DNA of 64,000 bases from Pyrrhosoma nymphula (GCA_963573305.1 OY754339.1:87327838-87391837), one strand, 5' to 3'; shown: positions 11,078-20,919, numbered from the stretch's first letter. A program made the numbers and translations. The notes: generated by a model from the letters alone, not told the origin.

Positions 11078-11920
11078 GAATAGAATAGCACAGAATAGAA
11101 TATTATGTATAGTAATTTATTGCCTGATTCTTAGATAAAAAGTACATTCAGTTTAACAAATAAAAGGGAAGCTTTAGGTTACTCCTAAGATTATAAACCT
11201 GCGTAGGGGTTACCAAGAATGTCGTGCAAAGGACAATAACAAAATATTTCAGTTTTAAATGGTACTATACACAATTTTTCATACATTTTAATAATTTCCT
11301 TTCAAACAAACAATTTCATGGGAATTTGCAAATATTATTTCAATATATTCATGTTCAAATAGCCATTTTTTACTTGCTTTAAATAAGAGTTAACTTTGTT
11401 TTCCATTTTAACTGCCATTGGAAGTAGATATAATGGAATGGAATAGAATAGCGTATATATTGATTGTTCTGGGGTCATGCCCCTTAAGAAAAAAAATATA
11501 CATGGTAATGCAAGTTTGTGAACAAAAATAAAAAGCATTAATGGCAAAGACGAATGGCGCAAGGTTGTACGAAACATTAAATTTTTACATAGAAAATTTA
11601 CTATGCAAATAATAAACAGTTTACAAGTATGCAAGGTAAAGTGCAAAGTATTACGTATAATAAATGAAGTTAGAAATTCAGCAAACAAGTTCATGATATA
11701 AAGATACAACTACAAAATTAAGAAGCGGAAGGTAAAGCATTATAATGTTTCATTTTGAATGCTGAGAGAGAGGGACTATTTTTTATATGTTTTGGTAGAT
11801 TATTCCACAGATAACACGCTGTTACGATAAATGAATTTTGAAATTTAGTTGACTTGTGACTGAGAAAATATAAAAATTCTGAATCCCATCTGGTAAACAT
11901 TTTACTTGTGGATGGCTTGG
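11078..11920 (-). pseudogene. 3' end of a LINE with an ATTCT-type tail, minus strand
   Basis: The minus-strand frame at 11718-11900 carries a LINE C-terminal signature: a NSFIVTACYLWNNLPKHIKN stretch followed by SPSLSAFKMK, i.e. the aromatic-Leu-Trp-Asn-x-Leu-Pro block near the end of many LINE proteins. About 640 bp of 3' UTR follow, ending in an ATTCTATTCT-type tail (plus-strand GAATAGAATAG, 11078-11108). The element at 58138-58835 has the same block and tail type. The 5' part is absent, as expected for a truncated insertion. The open frame at 11335-11709 lies within the UTR and is not a gene. Confidence 0.7.
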
Positions 11921-12229
11921 CAACAAATAAGTCAAACAGATATCATGGGGATTTTTCGTTGGACAAAGAATACAAAAAACAACCAAATAAGTATTTTATT
12001 CGAGTCTTAACATTGAGCCATCGAAGTTTTTGTTATTGTCGTAGTTTGTCTTACCTACACGCCGAATAATCATTTAAGCATTATTTCGTGTAGGTACTTA
12101 AAGTTTTTAGTCCATAATGCTCACACCAGTGGGGTAATATAAGGAAGGAATGTTCAAATGGTGGACAAAAAATTGGCTCATTGAGGGATAAATGACCCAA
12201 TATTATGCCTCTAGGTGGAGCTAACTCCA
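11921..12229. other. No recognised feature
   Basis: AT-rich sequence between two LINE remnants. Nothing supported. Confidence 0.4.
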
Positions 12230-12760
12230 TTTTGATCAAATTCCGCGTTGTTTCTTTTCGATAATGAGGACTGTGCATGCCATGGTCTCCACTCTCCTCT
12301 CCGCCAACTGCTTTATTCCCACATTATCTTCACTTTGACTTCTTCTTGTTCTTCGCAGGCATTTTTGCCTGTTCTTTTTGATTATGCCTTTATTAATTGA
12401 GGTTGTCGGACCATCTCTTGCGTGGTCTTTCCTAATGGTATTCGGTCCCTTGCTATCTTGACGATTCTTAAGTCGCCCATTCTTGATATTTGTTCTTTTC
12501 ATTCTTCTTTCCTATAGCGTCTCAATCCTGTTATTGGATGTATCTTAAATGTGTCTATGATATTTTCGTTAGAAATCATATGTAATCTTGTCTTATCCAC
12601 TACTTTTCTCAGTACAGTCATTTCTGCAGTCTGTTTTATCTGTTTTGTTTTACTTTTTTGTTCTGTAGATTCCATGGAATATGTCATTAAAGGTCTGATA
12701 ACTGCTTTGTATATTCTTGTTTTTGCTTCTTTTCACATCTGATGTGATATCTTCACTTTG
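12230..12760 (-). pseudogene. Decayed LINE fragment, minus strand (segment 1)
   Basis: Read on the minus strand the segment gives the order RIYKAVIRPLMTYSMES, then TAEMTVLRKVVDKTRL, then a GLRRYRKEE block and an ISRMGD-like block. This is the arrangement after the reverse transcriptase palm in RTE-like and related LINEs. The blocks fall in different frames with stops between them. It abuts a second LINE segment (12760-12990) whose blocks belong further toward a C-terminus, so this is either a join of two copies or a nested insertion. Confidence 0.6.
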
Positions 12761-12990
12761 ACGTCACTCATAATTTGCCTCATGTAATCCATTCTTGGTA
12801 ATTCTTTCCATTCACTCGTCCTTAAAATATTGTATTCAACAGGCGATTGTGTCACAAAATGTGTCCAATAAGTTTGTACCTCCTTCTTCGCAGAGTTTTT
12901 ATTACACTTCTTCTCTCTCCAACTATTCGTAAGACTTCTTCGTTAGTGACTCTCGCCGTCCATTTCAACTCCATAATTCTTCGGTTACAC
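12760..12990 (-). pseudogene. Decayed LINE C-terminal fragment, minus strand (segment 2)
   Basis: The minus strand reads WTARVTNEEVLRIVGERR, then IKTLRRRRYKLIGHIL, a C-terminal motif found in many arthropod LINEs, followed by stops. The order along the minus strand (this C-terminal block upstream of segment 1, which should precede it in an intact element) shows that the two segments come from different insertions. A related old fragment lies at 2785-3000. Confidence 0.6.
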
Positions 12991-13079
12991 CCCATTACCA
13001 ATGCTCCCAACCCCCTTTATTCTGCAGCTGTTATTGCCAAGGCTTCACTGATATGTAAGAGTATGCTCCAAATACATGC

Positions 13080-13622
13080 GTTAATATAGTGCTTTCTTAA
13101 TTACAGACGTTTATAAACTCGCGAAAGAAATCTTCGGCTCTTTCAGCGCACGGCGTGAAAAAAATAATTCTAAGGATTCAAATAGGTATGTACATTTCGT
13201 AGTTGGGATAACTTAAAAAATAACAGCAAATGTGTGCATCAATAGAATAACTACACTTACTTCGTGCTTTAAATAAATGCTAATATCTTTAATATATATA
13301 TAAAAGAAGATCTCCTGGCTGACTGACTGATTCATCAACGCACAGCCCAAACTACTGGTGATAAAACCGTGAAATTTTGAGGATATATCCGTACCGTAGA
13401 GTATAGGCGCACTAAGAAAGGACTTTTGAAATAAACTATTTTTGGGGTCGTTATTACCCCAGTAATGTTAACTTTTACTCCCATGAGAAAAGAATTGAAT
13501 TCGGTGCAGGTGCTTTTTTATTTGCTTTTTTATATTACTTGCACCGCAGCAGCTAGTATTAAAATAAAATCCGAAAATGATGTCCATTATGGCCGGAAAT
13601 AATTCTCGATCAATCTACCTTA
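13080..13622. mobile_element. Diverged copy of the 555-bp MITE
   Basis: The right part matches copy 1: a CACGGCGTGAAAAAA segment near 13148 (GTGCGGCGTGAAAAAA in copy 1) and a right end of TTATGGCCGGAAATAATTCT followed by CGATCAATCTACCTTA. The left terminus is not clear. The region also holds the ATATATATA run near 13294. Confidence 0.5.
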
Positions 13623-14158
13623 TTCTAACGAGACACAACTTTCCTATCGAGTGTTAGCGATGTAAATGACTGATTTACTCAGATGGGCGGAAAATTTACA
13701 GAAAATGTGATAATGGTATTTCAAAAAGGCGAAGAAACAATCATTTAGTTCAAATAATTATAATAAGAAAATACAAAATATTAAAGGATTAATAATCCGT
13801 AGTCTCTCGAAAATTAGGGTGGGAATCTTTAACTGATCGAAGGGAGTAATACAGTTTAAATCTTTTGTGCAATTTCGAAGCAGACAATATATTGCCGGGT
13901 GTTCAACATATTTTGCTAGAGCTAACGTACTACGGTAGAAGCGATCACAGGAATAAGATAAATGAAATAGACTGCAGAGCCGATATATTTAAAATGTCAG
14001 TACAGTAAGGGATCATAATAGTTGCGATTGATCAATTATATGAAACTCCCACCCTCGCTAGGTAGAGTAGACTGTTTACTTGTGTTTGAGAACATAGCAT
14101 TATTATTAACACTTCACCCCGCTTAAAATGTCCACCATTATTTTATTCTCTGCATGAA
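13623..14158. other. No recognised feature
   Basis: AT-rich DNA. I see no coding signature or repeat. Confidence 0.4.
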
Positions 14159-14159
14159 G

Positions 14160-14352
14160 TCGGCCTCGGTGGCGGCGGGGTAACGTCCTCGCCTGCTAAC
14201 CCAAAGGTCGCGGGTTCGAATCCCGCCTGGGGAGGATTTTTCACTTCCCAGGGCATGGTTGTTTGTGCTCGTCCATTGTTAATTGTTAATACCCCGATGT
14301 AAAGGCCAATAGGAGCTGTTTTCGGTGGTTCTTGAAAATAAATAAATTAAAG
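14160..14352 (+). repeat. tRNA-derived SINE (family B)
   Basis: The head folds like a tRNA: a GGCCTCGGTGGCGGCGGGG A-box region and an exact B box GGTTCGAATCC at 14213-14223 inside a GCGGGTTCGAATCCCGC stem. It continues past the tRNA-like end into about 110 bp of unrelated body (GGCATGGTTGTTTGTGC, then a CCCCGATGTAAAGGCCAATA segment) and finishes with an AAATAAATAAATTAAA tail. Head, body and tail together make a SINE, not a tRNA gene. Confidence 0.75.
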
Positions 14353-14562
14353 TAGTAACTCGTAGCATTCATAAATTAACAGTACTATTAATGTTAACCA
14401 TAGATGTCTCTTAAGCAGTGTACTGCATGTTTGCATGTTCATTTACGTAGCACTAGTTTCTGGTTTGACTGTGCACTGTTCTTCAGACTGCTTTTTGGTT
14501 CTCACCTAGCGGCTGGGGGAACGTGCGAGGTCCCGATTTGAACTGGTACGAATGCTACGTGC

Positions 14563-14632
14563 CTGGTTTGGAAACAACCCCGTGCCACACACCCTAGTGG
14601 TGGCTTGCACGGTACTTCGTAGATGTAGATGA
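14563..14632 (+). repeat. LINE 3' end with GTAGAT tail
   Basis: The phrase CCCCGTGCCACACACCCTAG followed by TGGCTTGCACGGTACTTCG and a GTAGATGTAGATG tail is a short 3' LINE end. A sister end lies at 47488-47545 (CCCCGTGCCACACGCTCT and TTGGCTTGCACGGCACTTCG). The tail type is shared by the longer LINE copies ending at 17261 and 56509. Confidence 0.55.
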
Positions 14633-14689
14633 AATTTCCGGCTCTTGGGACGAAAATCTCCTTTGAATCAACACTTCAGGAGTTGGCTA

Positions 14690-15269
14690 CACTAAGTGTG
14701 AGGTGGTGGGGGGAAAGGCGAAAGAGATTTTGTCGGGTGTTGAGGACGATACGAGTAGGCGATTGGGCGAGGTTGGTGGGTTGGTTTTAGAGAAGAGACA
14801 GAAGGGGAAGGGGGATGGAGCATTTTGTGGTCGTCGACGGGGTTGAAGGGATGGGAGAGGAAGCCTTATACGGAGTTAAAGGGGGAAGGGGGTTGAGGGA
14901 GAGGGGAATGGGAGGGGGAGTTGGCAACAAAATACTCGTAATTTGCTGGAAGAGGGGAAACCATTGAAATGGCTCGGAAATGACGACGCCCAGCCAATGG
15001 CGCAAAAACCGCCAATGTGGCCGCTTGTTTTTCTCAAATCCCATCTCTCCTTTCGCTTCGTCCTCGCGTTCAAAGATTCTGCTGGGCGGTAGGGGAGGGC
15101 AGTTTGAAGGTGTGGACAAATTTGGAGCAGCCCTGCTAGGCCGGTTGCGTAAACGATACAGTTTTGACGCAAATCGAAAGCTCTTAATTTCAGTCATTAC
15201 TTCAAGTATTCGCGCGAGCGGCGCGTGGCCATGTAAGGTGTTGCTAGTTAGCTTTCGAAAATCTCTTGA
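14690..15269. other. G-rich block and flanking DNA without a supported gene
   Basis: The plus strand is purine-rich to about 14960. The long minus-strand frame (14787-15365, 192 codons) is its proline/leucine-rich complement and runs antisense into a LINE fragment, so it is not supported. The plus frame beginning at 14980 only becomes recognisable from about 15270. Confidence 0.5.
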
Positions 15270-15535
15270 AGAAAAACAGGAGATCGTTATTAACAAGGTG
15301 TCGGGGAAGGCCTTTAAACCCCTGCACGTGGTAATGAGGAATCTAAAGGGAAGTTCCAAGGCCACTGAAGAATTAGCTTACCGATCAATTGTCCACCTTA
15401 CAATGGAATATGCTACTACAGTATGGGGTCCAAAGGAAAAGGTGCACATTCAAATTAATCTTAAGAAAGTCCAGAGGAAAGCAGCCAGGTATGTCTTAGG
15501 GAAGCGCTAAAGGACAGAGAGTGTTACAGCTATGT
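15270..15535 (+). pseudogene. LINE reverse transcriptase C-terminal fragment
   Basis: The plus frame reads KAFKPLHVVMRNLKGSS, ELAYRSIVHLTMEYATTVWG and KKVQRKAARYVLGKR. This matches the post-palm block of jockey/CR1-like LINEs (a line of descent to the Leu-Glu-Tyr-Ala and Gln-Arg-Lys-Ala-Ala-Arg motifs). The same blocks are seen in the copy at 55770-56509, but sequence divergence is large, so it is another family of the same group. A stop follows at 15508; RTESVTAM continues in frame to about 15535. Confidence 0.75.
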
Positions 15536-16299
15536 TTGGGTTGTAAATAATTTGACTTTTACAAAACAACTTTTTCATTTAGTAACATACCCATACCCGG
15601 GTTTCGATGAAGTGCCACTCTCAGAAGGCTCATTATAAAATGTAATTCCACTTTTATTACGGACAAATTTGCAAAAAAGGAGGACAATGTAAAAGTTGGT
15701 GTGCTTAAGACCACACGGGAGAAGTGTAAACTTCTATGGCGATATTCTGATAAATATAATATATAAATACTTTAAAAACGAACGAAAATAATTGGAATCA
15801 CCACGGTGATTATAATCAACAACAGACAGGAACGGAACCATTTTTCTGCTATAACTGCAATGGTAAGGGGTATATAGAAGTTTACACCCTATAGAAGTTT
15901 ACACTTCAAAAATCCTCACGGACAAAGAGATAAAAAGGACATGTCCGTATTTATCCGGACGTCTGGTCACCTTACATTGACCTCAGTCGTCTCCCCAAAT
16001 AACCAGTCCACCAGGGAAATGTTCTGCCGTCACGGGTCGAAGCCGGATCTTCCGATTACACTGCGGGTGTTGTGGCCATTGACGGCGCGGGGACTGCTTT
16101 CACTGCCAAACCCCCAACCCCCTCCCACCTCCAACCCCCTTCCCTCTTCTCCACAACCGCAGGCCTGTTCGTGCCTCGACCGGCGCATTTTTTTGCAACG
16201 CATTCTCCTTCCATTGTCAGCGCCATTTTTCCAGCGATCAAGCTGCCATGCGTGATGGGCCCCATTCCTAGTTGGGCCCCATTCTCAATGACATCGTGT
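15536..16299. other. Unassigned DNA with a C-rich block
   Basis: AGAAGTTTACAC occurs twice at about 15888 and 15896-15912, near-adjacent. From about 15950 to 16280 the sequence is C-rich on the plus strand. The open frames there (15941-16255, 16056-16265 minus, 16072-16521) overlap and have no domain. Confidence 0.4.
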
Positions 16300-16520
16300 G
16301 AAAGAAGGAAAAAATTTCAGGAAAAAAGAAAACGTTTTTTTTACGTTAAAAAAGTTATTTTTAACATTTTCAATTTTAAATTTATTATTATTTTTATTAT
16401 TATATTTTGTATATATTATATGTATAATTTATATTATATTGTAATATGTAATTTTAATAACATATATAATATTAATTATTACATATTATTGCATTGTCAT
16501 CCAGTTCTGAGCTATATTTA
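16300..16520. repeat. Extremely AT-rich low-complexity tract
   Basis: Nearly pure A/T with TTATTATTATTTTTATTA and TATATTATATGTATAATTTA type words. It carries the tail of an open frame that is a composition artefact. Confidence 0.6.
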
Positions 16521-16877
16521 ATGTTTCAAGTCTCTAGCTCATCGGAAAATTAGTTTAAAATCGATTGTAAAATTTGTACCGAACAGACAGACAAGAACTC
16601 AACCTAATTAAAATGTATTAATTAAAAAGGAAACTAATCCTTATTCGACGATTTGAAAGAGTTGTCGGATAACTCAAACGTTAATATTGATTTTTCTGAA
16701 AATAATCGGAATTTTTATTGAAAATTGACGTTATTATTGATTAGAAAAATAATAGTGCGGTTAGTTATTCCAATTTCCTGTTTTAGTTTTGAGAGAGCGG
16801 CTTTGAAATTTACTATTGTCCCGCCTTTATGATCCCTGATTAATGTTAACCGCAAGATTCCGTAGTCTTTACGATAA

Positions 16878-17261
16878 CAAAAACTGCTACGGGCGTACAG
16901 ACAGTGTTTAACAGATGTTAAACGAACTAGGCTGGGAGCCGCTAGAGACTCGGAGGCTGCGCGCTAGGCTTAGATTTCTTGAACATTTGAGAATTGATAT
17001 CTTTCAGAGCGACACGGATGACATCATATTAGAACCCCACTATATTTCCAGGTCCGACAGAAACGATAAATTAAGAGAGATATTTTGCCGAACGGATAGG
17101 TATGGGAATTCGTTTTTCCCCCGAACAATAAGGGACTTAAATAAATGCTAGGAGTAATTTCATTAGAGCGTTTCCTTTTTATATGTAAACGGCTGGTATC
17201 CTAACACCCCCCGCCACACGCCTATTGAGGCGGCTTGCAGGGTAGTATGTAGATGTAGATG
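16878..17261 (+). pseudogene. 5'-truncated LINE 3' end (copy 1)
   Basis: The frame at 16915-17151 encodes the last 78 residues of a LINE protein (MLNELGWEPLETRRLRARL near its start, then a SDRNDKLREIF block and FFPRTIRDLNKC at the end). A short 3' UTR and a GTAGATGTAGATG tail follow. The sequence is nearly identical to 56125-56509, which lets both boundaries be placed. Copy 1 begins abruptly at CAAAAACTGC (16878), the usual result of incomplete reverse transcription. Here the frame is intact through to the stop; in copy 2 an indel breaks it. Confidence 0.85.
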
Positions 17262-17383
17262 AACATGATGCTGCCTGAGTGTTAGGTTTTTTCAAATCAT
17301 CAGGCATATTACATCAGATTGATGGCCAGTTTACGCCAGCGTAATCAATGGGAGAATGTATTAGCATTAATAAAATTATTATA

Positions 17384-17500
17384 ATACGGGTGTGTGCTGC
17401 GTGTTGTTTCGGTTTTGCCCGACGCGACGTTTCGTGACCTACTGCTGGTCACTTCTTCATGCGAATGAAATTTGCTGCCGCTGTTTACTCTGTTATGTAT
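17384..17500 (-). repeat. Penelope-type terminal sequence with a hammerhead-like motif
   Basis: On the minus strand, TGAAGAA (17453-17459) is followed by a perfect 6-bp stem GTGACC/GGTCAC (17447-17452 with 17434-17439) and then GAAACG (17428-17433). The motif directly follows the Penelope C-terminal fragment, where pseudo-LTRs lie. Hammerhead ribozyme motifs are known in such pseudo-LTRs. The core here lacks the first C of CUGANGA and has an extra A, so activity is doubtful. Confidence 0.45.
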
Positions 17501-17960
17501 CTATCCCCACTAAAACATTGGTTCAAGTGGGGAGTGGCACGAGTTTCTACCTAACATTGGAAGGGGGAAGTAGAGAGTTTTTGCGGATGACTGGGTTCCA
17601 TGTGCTGCTGATTTTTAGGCCACCATCTCTATCGACATTATGTTTACTTTTCTATATCTCGGTGGCCTCACGTATGAGTCGGGGTTTGAACCTTCCCACC
17701 CTAGCGACGACTTTGGATTTTTCACAAACGATCGCGTGTCCCAAAGATTCGTGCTCAGCCACTGCAGACTTAGTTGTTTGCCCCAGTCGAAAGTCTGTGC
17801 TCTTCCATTCGAGTTTTGACTGAGCGTCCTGTCTCCCCGATTTATTTTTTACCGCATGCTTCGCAGGGAATTTCAGATACCCAATCGATTTGTAATGATG
17901 TTCTGTCCTTCGCATTTCCTATAAGGTGTTTTACACAACACGCGGTATACTTCCGAATTA
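17500..17960 (-). pseudogene. Penelope-like element, GIY-YIG endonuclease fragment
   Basis: The minus strand encodes an IPCEACGKK block, a stop at the position of the usual tyrosine, IGETGRSVKTRMEEHR, then in another frame TTKSAVAEHESLGHAI and RFKPRLIREATEI. This is the order of the GIY-YIG nuclease and C-terminus of Penelope-like retroelements, including the Cys-x-x-Cys-like start and the conserved Ala-Glu-His. The nuclease nicks target DNA. A nonsense codon and at least one frameshift disable it. The long plus-strand frame at 17392-17823 is antisense and not a gene. A different Penelope family lies at 43012-44094. Confidence 0.8.
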
Positions 17961-18071
17961 TGGTAATTTTATTAGTCACTATGAGCCGCGAAAGCTATAA
18001 TAAAGAAATACGTTTTAGAGTTGTTTTTCATACCAAGTAAATATTTAACCAGAGATTATGAATCATGTTCT

Positions 18072-18541
18072 TAAAGGCCTGGTTACACGGTACATTAGAA
18101 TGCACAAGAAAATGTCTGAATGTCAGAATGAACGCGAAAATTCACCGTGTAACCACACGGAAATGTACGATTGTCTGAACAGAACCGGTTCTAATTTCGT
18201 TCAGACAATCGTACAAGTTGACCTCATTACAGAGACACCTGGTGGCAGACGACGCAAATGACACATTCACATTTTCACAAGCCAATTGACAAGTAAATGT
18301 GTCGTATCCATGGAAAAAAAATTGGTTTAAATAACGCGCCTACGGTTTAAAATGAGGAAAAACAAACGAAAACGCATAATGCGCATCTAAATATGTACGA
18401 AAATCTGTCCGAAACAATGTACCGTGTAGCCACCTATTCATTCATCTTGTCCATGAGAATGTACAAGAATCTGTACATGAAACCATTCACAAAAATGTAC
18501 AGAAACTTGTAAATTCTCATGTACCGTGTAACCAGGCCTTT
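18072..18541. mobile_element. ~470-bp MITE with palindromic interior
   Basis: The ends are inverted repeats: the left reads AGGCCTGGTTACACGGTACA and the right ends with TGTACCGTGTAACCAGGCCT. TTA adjoins both ends (18069-18071 region and 18542-18544 region), which would fit a PIF/Harbinger-type duplication, but the exact boundary is ambiguous. ACCGTGT-type terminal words recur inside near 18138 and 18417. A perfect 17-bp inverted pair (TGTACGATTGTCTGAAC and its complement) lies at about 18163-18217. No transposase is encoded. Confidence 0.75.
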
Positions 18542-19410
18542 AGGAATGTTTTGAACTTAATAACATTTCCTGAAGTATGTGGAAGGAACGCGTTTAGATT
18601 CACGTTGAGACATACAGTAATGTTTGTCAACGTATCTCAGATTTTATATATGCAAATAAATTTAAGCACGATTTTCTACCTAACTCATTCCCAAATTAAA
18701 CCGCCGCGCTGTATTGCATCACATATATAACCATCACACCATTATCACTATCGGGAGCTTTCCATTCAAGATGTTGAAGTCACAGCGCACATCGGAATAC
18801 TTAGTTCACTTAAGCGAAGCACACGAACGACGTTGAATGGAATGATGTGCGCTGATGAAATGTTTTGTAACCTGCCGGTAGGTAGCATTATGTAGGTGAA
18901 CAGCAGTCACGACCGAATGTTTTGTTTAAAGTTGTTGAATTAGTTCAAAATAATTATTTACAAACGTAATCCTTTTATCACAGAGGAAGTAAATACCTCA
19001 CAATATGCATGTTTGACGCCTTTACTGTAAATCAACAAACTTGACAACAATCACGGATTCCATAATCGATGCTCTTTTGTTGTATAGCGCACATAAACTT
19101 TGCTCCTGATCTGTTTTGAAGTGTGCTACCTAGTGCGCAGGGTCTGAATCACGAATGGAGGGCAAGTGCGCTGATGTGTGGTACGAAGTGATTAGAGCAC
19201 TTGAATGCTAATGGACGGCACCCAAAGTCAAAGAACTTAGTTTTTGCTGTTAGACCTTGAAAACTGACTCTCATTCACTGTACTTTCCTCTATAATGCCC
19301 TATACTTTCATAGTTCTTTCCCTTCTCTTACACTCATGGATTGATTCATACACACCATCCTTTTCCTAAGACTCTGAATACTCCCTATCTTTCAAACCTC
19401 TCCCACCACA
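18542..19410. other. No recognised feature
   Basis: AT-rich DNA. I see short GTGCGCTGATG-like words in both orientations near 18785 and 18848, and nothing that can be named. Confidence 0.4.
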
Positions 19411-19516
19411 GTGTGCGATATTCCACAGAGGAAAAATCATTCGCCTTGACCGGGATCCGAACCCGGATCCCTCGATTTCGCGCCGAGCGCTTTAACCAGT
19501 TAAGCTACCGAGGCGT
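19411..19516 (-). repeat. tRNA-derived SINE (family A) head, minus strand
   Basis: On the minus strand the tRNA-like head is complete: A box TAGCTTAACTGG (19496-19507), B box GGTTCGGATCC (19453-19463) and the start of the SINE body (CGGTCAAGGCGAATGATTTT). The body beyond CACAC is lost or replaced. A partial copy in the opposite orientation follows at 19559-19665, so the two form an inverted repeat with a 43-bp centre. Confidence 0.8.
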
Positions 19517-19558
19517 CATTCTCCCCTGTGGATAATTTGGTATAATGGATATTGTGTC

Positions 19559-19665
19559 TATCCCGGTCAAGACGAATGATTTTTCCTCTGTGGAATATCG
19601 CACTTATGTGCACTTGCGGGTGACTCCGTAAAGTTAAATACCATGGCTAGTCCTGGTATCCTCAA
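19559..19665 (+). repeat. SINE (family A) body, plus strand
   Basis: TATCCCGGTCAAGACGAATG through CTTGCGGGTGACTCCGTAAAG to GGCTAGTCC matches the SINE at position 1. The first ~45 bp are complementary to 19413-19455. It lacks the tRNA-like head. Confidence 0.75.
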
Positions 19666-20160
19666 AATTGCTCTCCTACCACATTTACCCATGGCTTTCT
19701 TGGCCATCACTTCCTCTCATACCGTTCATACTATCGCACACGTACACTATCGTGTATCTGTTTCTTTATCCGACTCTCAAGCATTCTCTCGACATGGACA
19801 AACCAACGAAGGACACTCCTTTCATATACGTCCATTACCTAAGATTCAAATCCAAATTATTTCATCTCCCTTCCATTCCTTACCCTTTTCATCCTACATT
19901 TGCCGTAAAAACTTCTGACGTACCCTATTTCCACTGCATTTAGACTCTTATCCTTACCCTCACATATCCAGGTTTCTTTGCCATAAAATAAAGTCGGGAG
20001 GAGAATGAACACTTTTGTACACCGCGATTTTCGTTTCGCTGTACAAACACTCATTTGTTGTTATTCTTCACATGCTGCCTACGACTTTTCTTCCGGCGTT
20101 CACACGCCTTATTATCTCTTCATCTATCCATGCGTCTTTTGAAAACATTCTGCAAAATGC
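19666..20160 (-). pseudogene. LINE C-terminal fragment, minus strand
   Basis: The minus strand gives KVFILLPTLFYGKETWICE, then LNAVEIGYVRSFYGKCRMKR, RVRNGREMK, and after a stop MDVYERSVLRWFVHVERM. These are the post-palm blocks of a LINE group (Leu-Tyr-Gly-x-Glu-Thr-Trp, Arg-Val-Arg-Asn, Leu-Arg-Trp-Phe-x-His-Val). Upstream an EEIIRRVNAGRK block lies in a different frame. Stops and indels are frequent, so it is old. It lies next to the SINE pair. Confidence 0.75.
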
Positions 20161-20182
20161 ACAACATCGTGAACTTGTTCGA

Positions 20183-20546
20183 TCGTAACATTTGAATTAA
20201 TTTTTCCAACATTCTAAATTACTCCACACTAAACTTGACAGTGGTAGGTTTCACTTCGTGGAAGTTCATCATGTTAGTACTTGCGATTAATTAAAATGCT
20301 TAAAATAATTATTGTACGATACGTTTCACCGATTTACGGTTACGTCGGATACAGAAAGCTTCAGTACCTGACGATTCCGTAAATCGGAGAAAAGCGTCGT
20401 ACAATAAAACACTTGTAGAAAAGTACGAAGTATTTTAATTAGACATGAATACTAACATTACTCCACCCTGTTTACAACCATTTTTTCCTCCTTCGTTTGC
20501 ATCCATGATTAGGCGTGTGCCGCTTCACAAAATCTCGATGTTTTTG
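20183..20546. repeat. 364-bp tandem repeat, unit 1
   Basis: This unit is identical by eye to 20556-20919. It contains an imperfect inverted repeat: TTGTACGATACGTTTCACCG near 20313 pairs with a CGGAGAAAAGCGTCGTACAA segment near 20385, and flanking TAATTAAAAT / ATTTTAATTA words pair further out. No coding content. The unit may be a foldback element or a recent segmental duplication. Confidence 0.85.
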
Positions 20547-20555
20547 TCGATGATG

Positions 20556-20919
20556 TCGTAACATTTGAATTAATTTTTCCAACATTCTAAATTACTCCAC
20601 ACTAAACTTGACAGTGGTAGGTTTCACTTCGTGGAAGTTCATCATGTTAGTACTTGCGATTAATTAAAATGCTTAAAATAATTATTGTACGATACGTTTC
20701 ACCGATTTACGGTTACGTCGGATACAGAAAGCTTCAGTACCTGACGATTCCGTAAATCGGAGAAAAGCGTCGTACAATAAAACACTTGTAGAAAAGTACG
20801 AAGTATTTTAATTAGACATGAATACTAACATTACTCCACCCTGTTTACAACCATTTTTTCCTCCTTCGTTTGCATCCATGATTAGGCGTGTGCCGCTTCA
20901 CAAAATCTCGATGTTTTTG
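20556..20919. repeat. 364-bp tandem repeat, unit 2
   Basis: Exact repeat of 20183-20546 as far as can be read, offset by 373 bp. The 9-bp spacer is TCGATGATG. See the unit 1 entry for internal structure. Confidence 0.85.

Noticed and set aside
14160..14240. tRNA gene
   Set aside because: The tRNA-like head runs directly into a SINE body and A-rich tail, without the mature tRNA 3' end and terminator. The same reasoning applies at 19411-19516, 26210-26316 and 55318-55340.
14787..15365. 192-codon minus-strand open frame, the longest in the window
   Set aside because: Its C-terminal half is the complement of a G-rich block and its N-terminal part is antisense to a LINE fragment. No family signature.
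17392..17823. 143-codon plus-strand open frame
   Set aside because: Antisense to a Penelope-like GIY-YIG fragment whose minus-strand motifs are clear.
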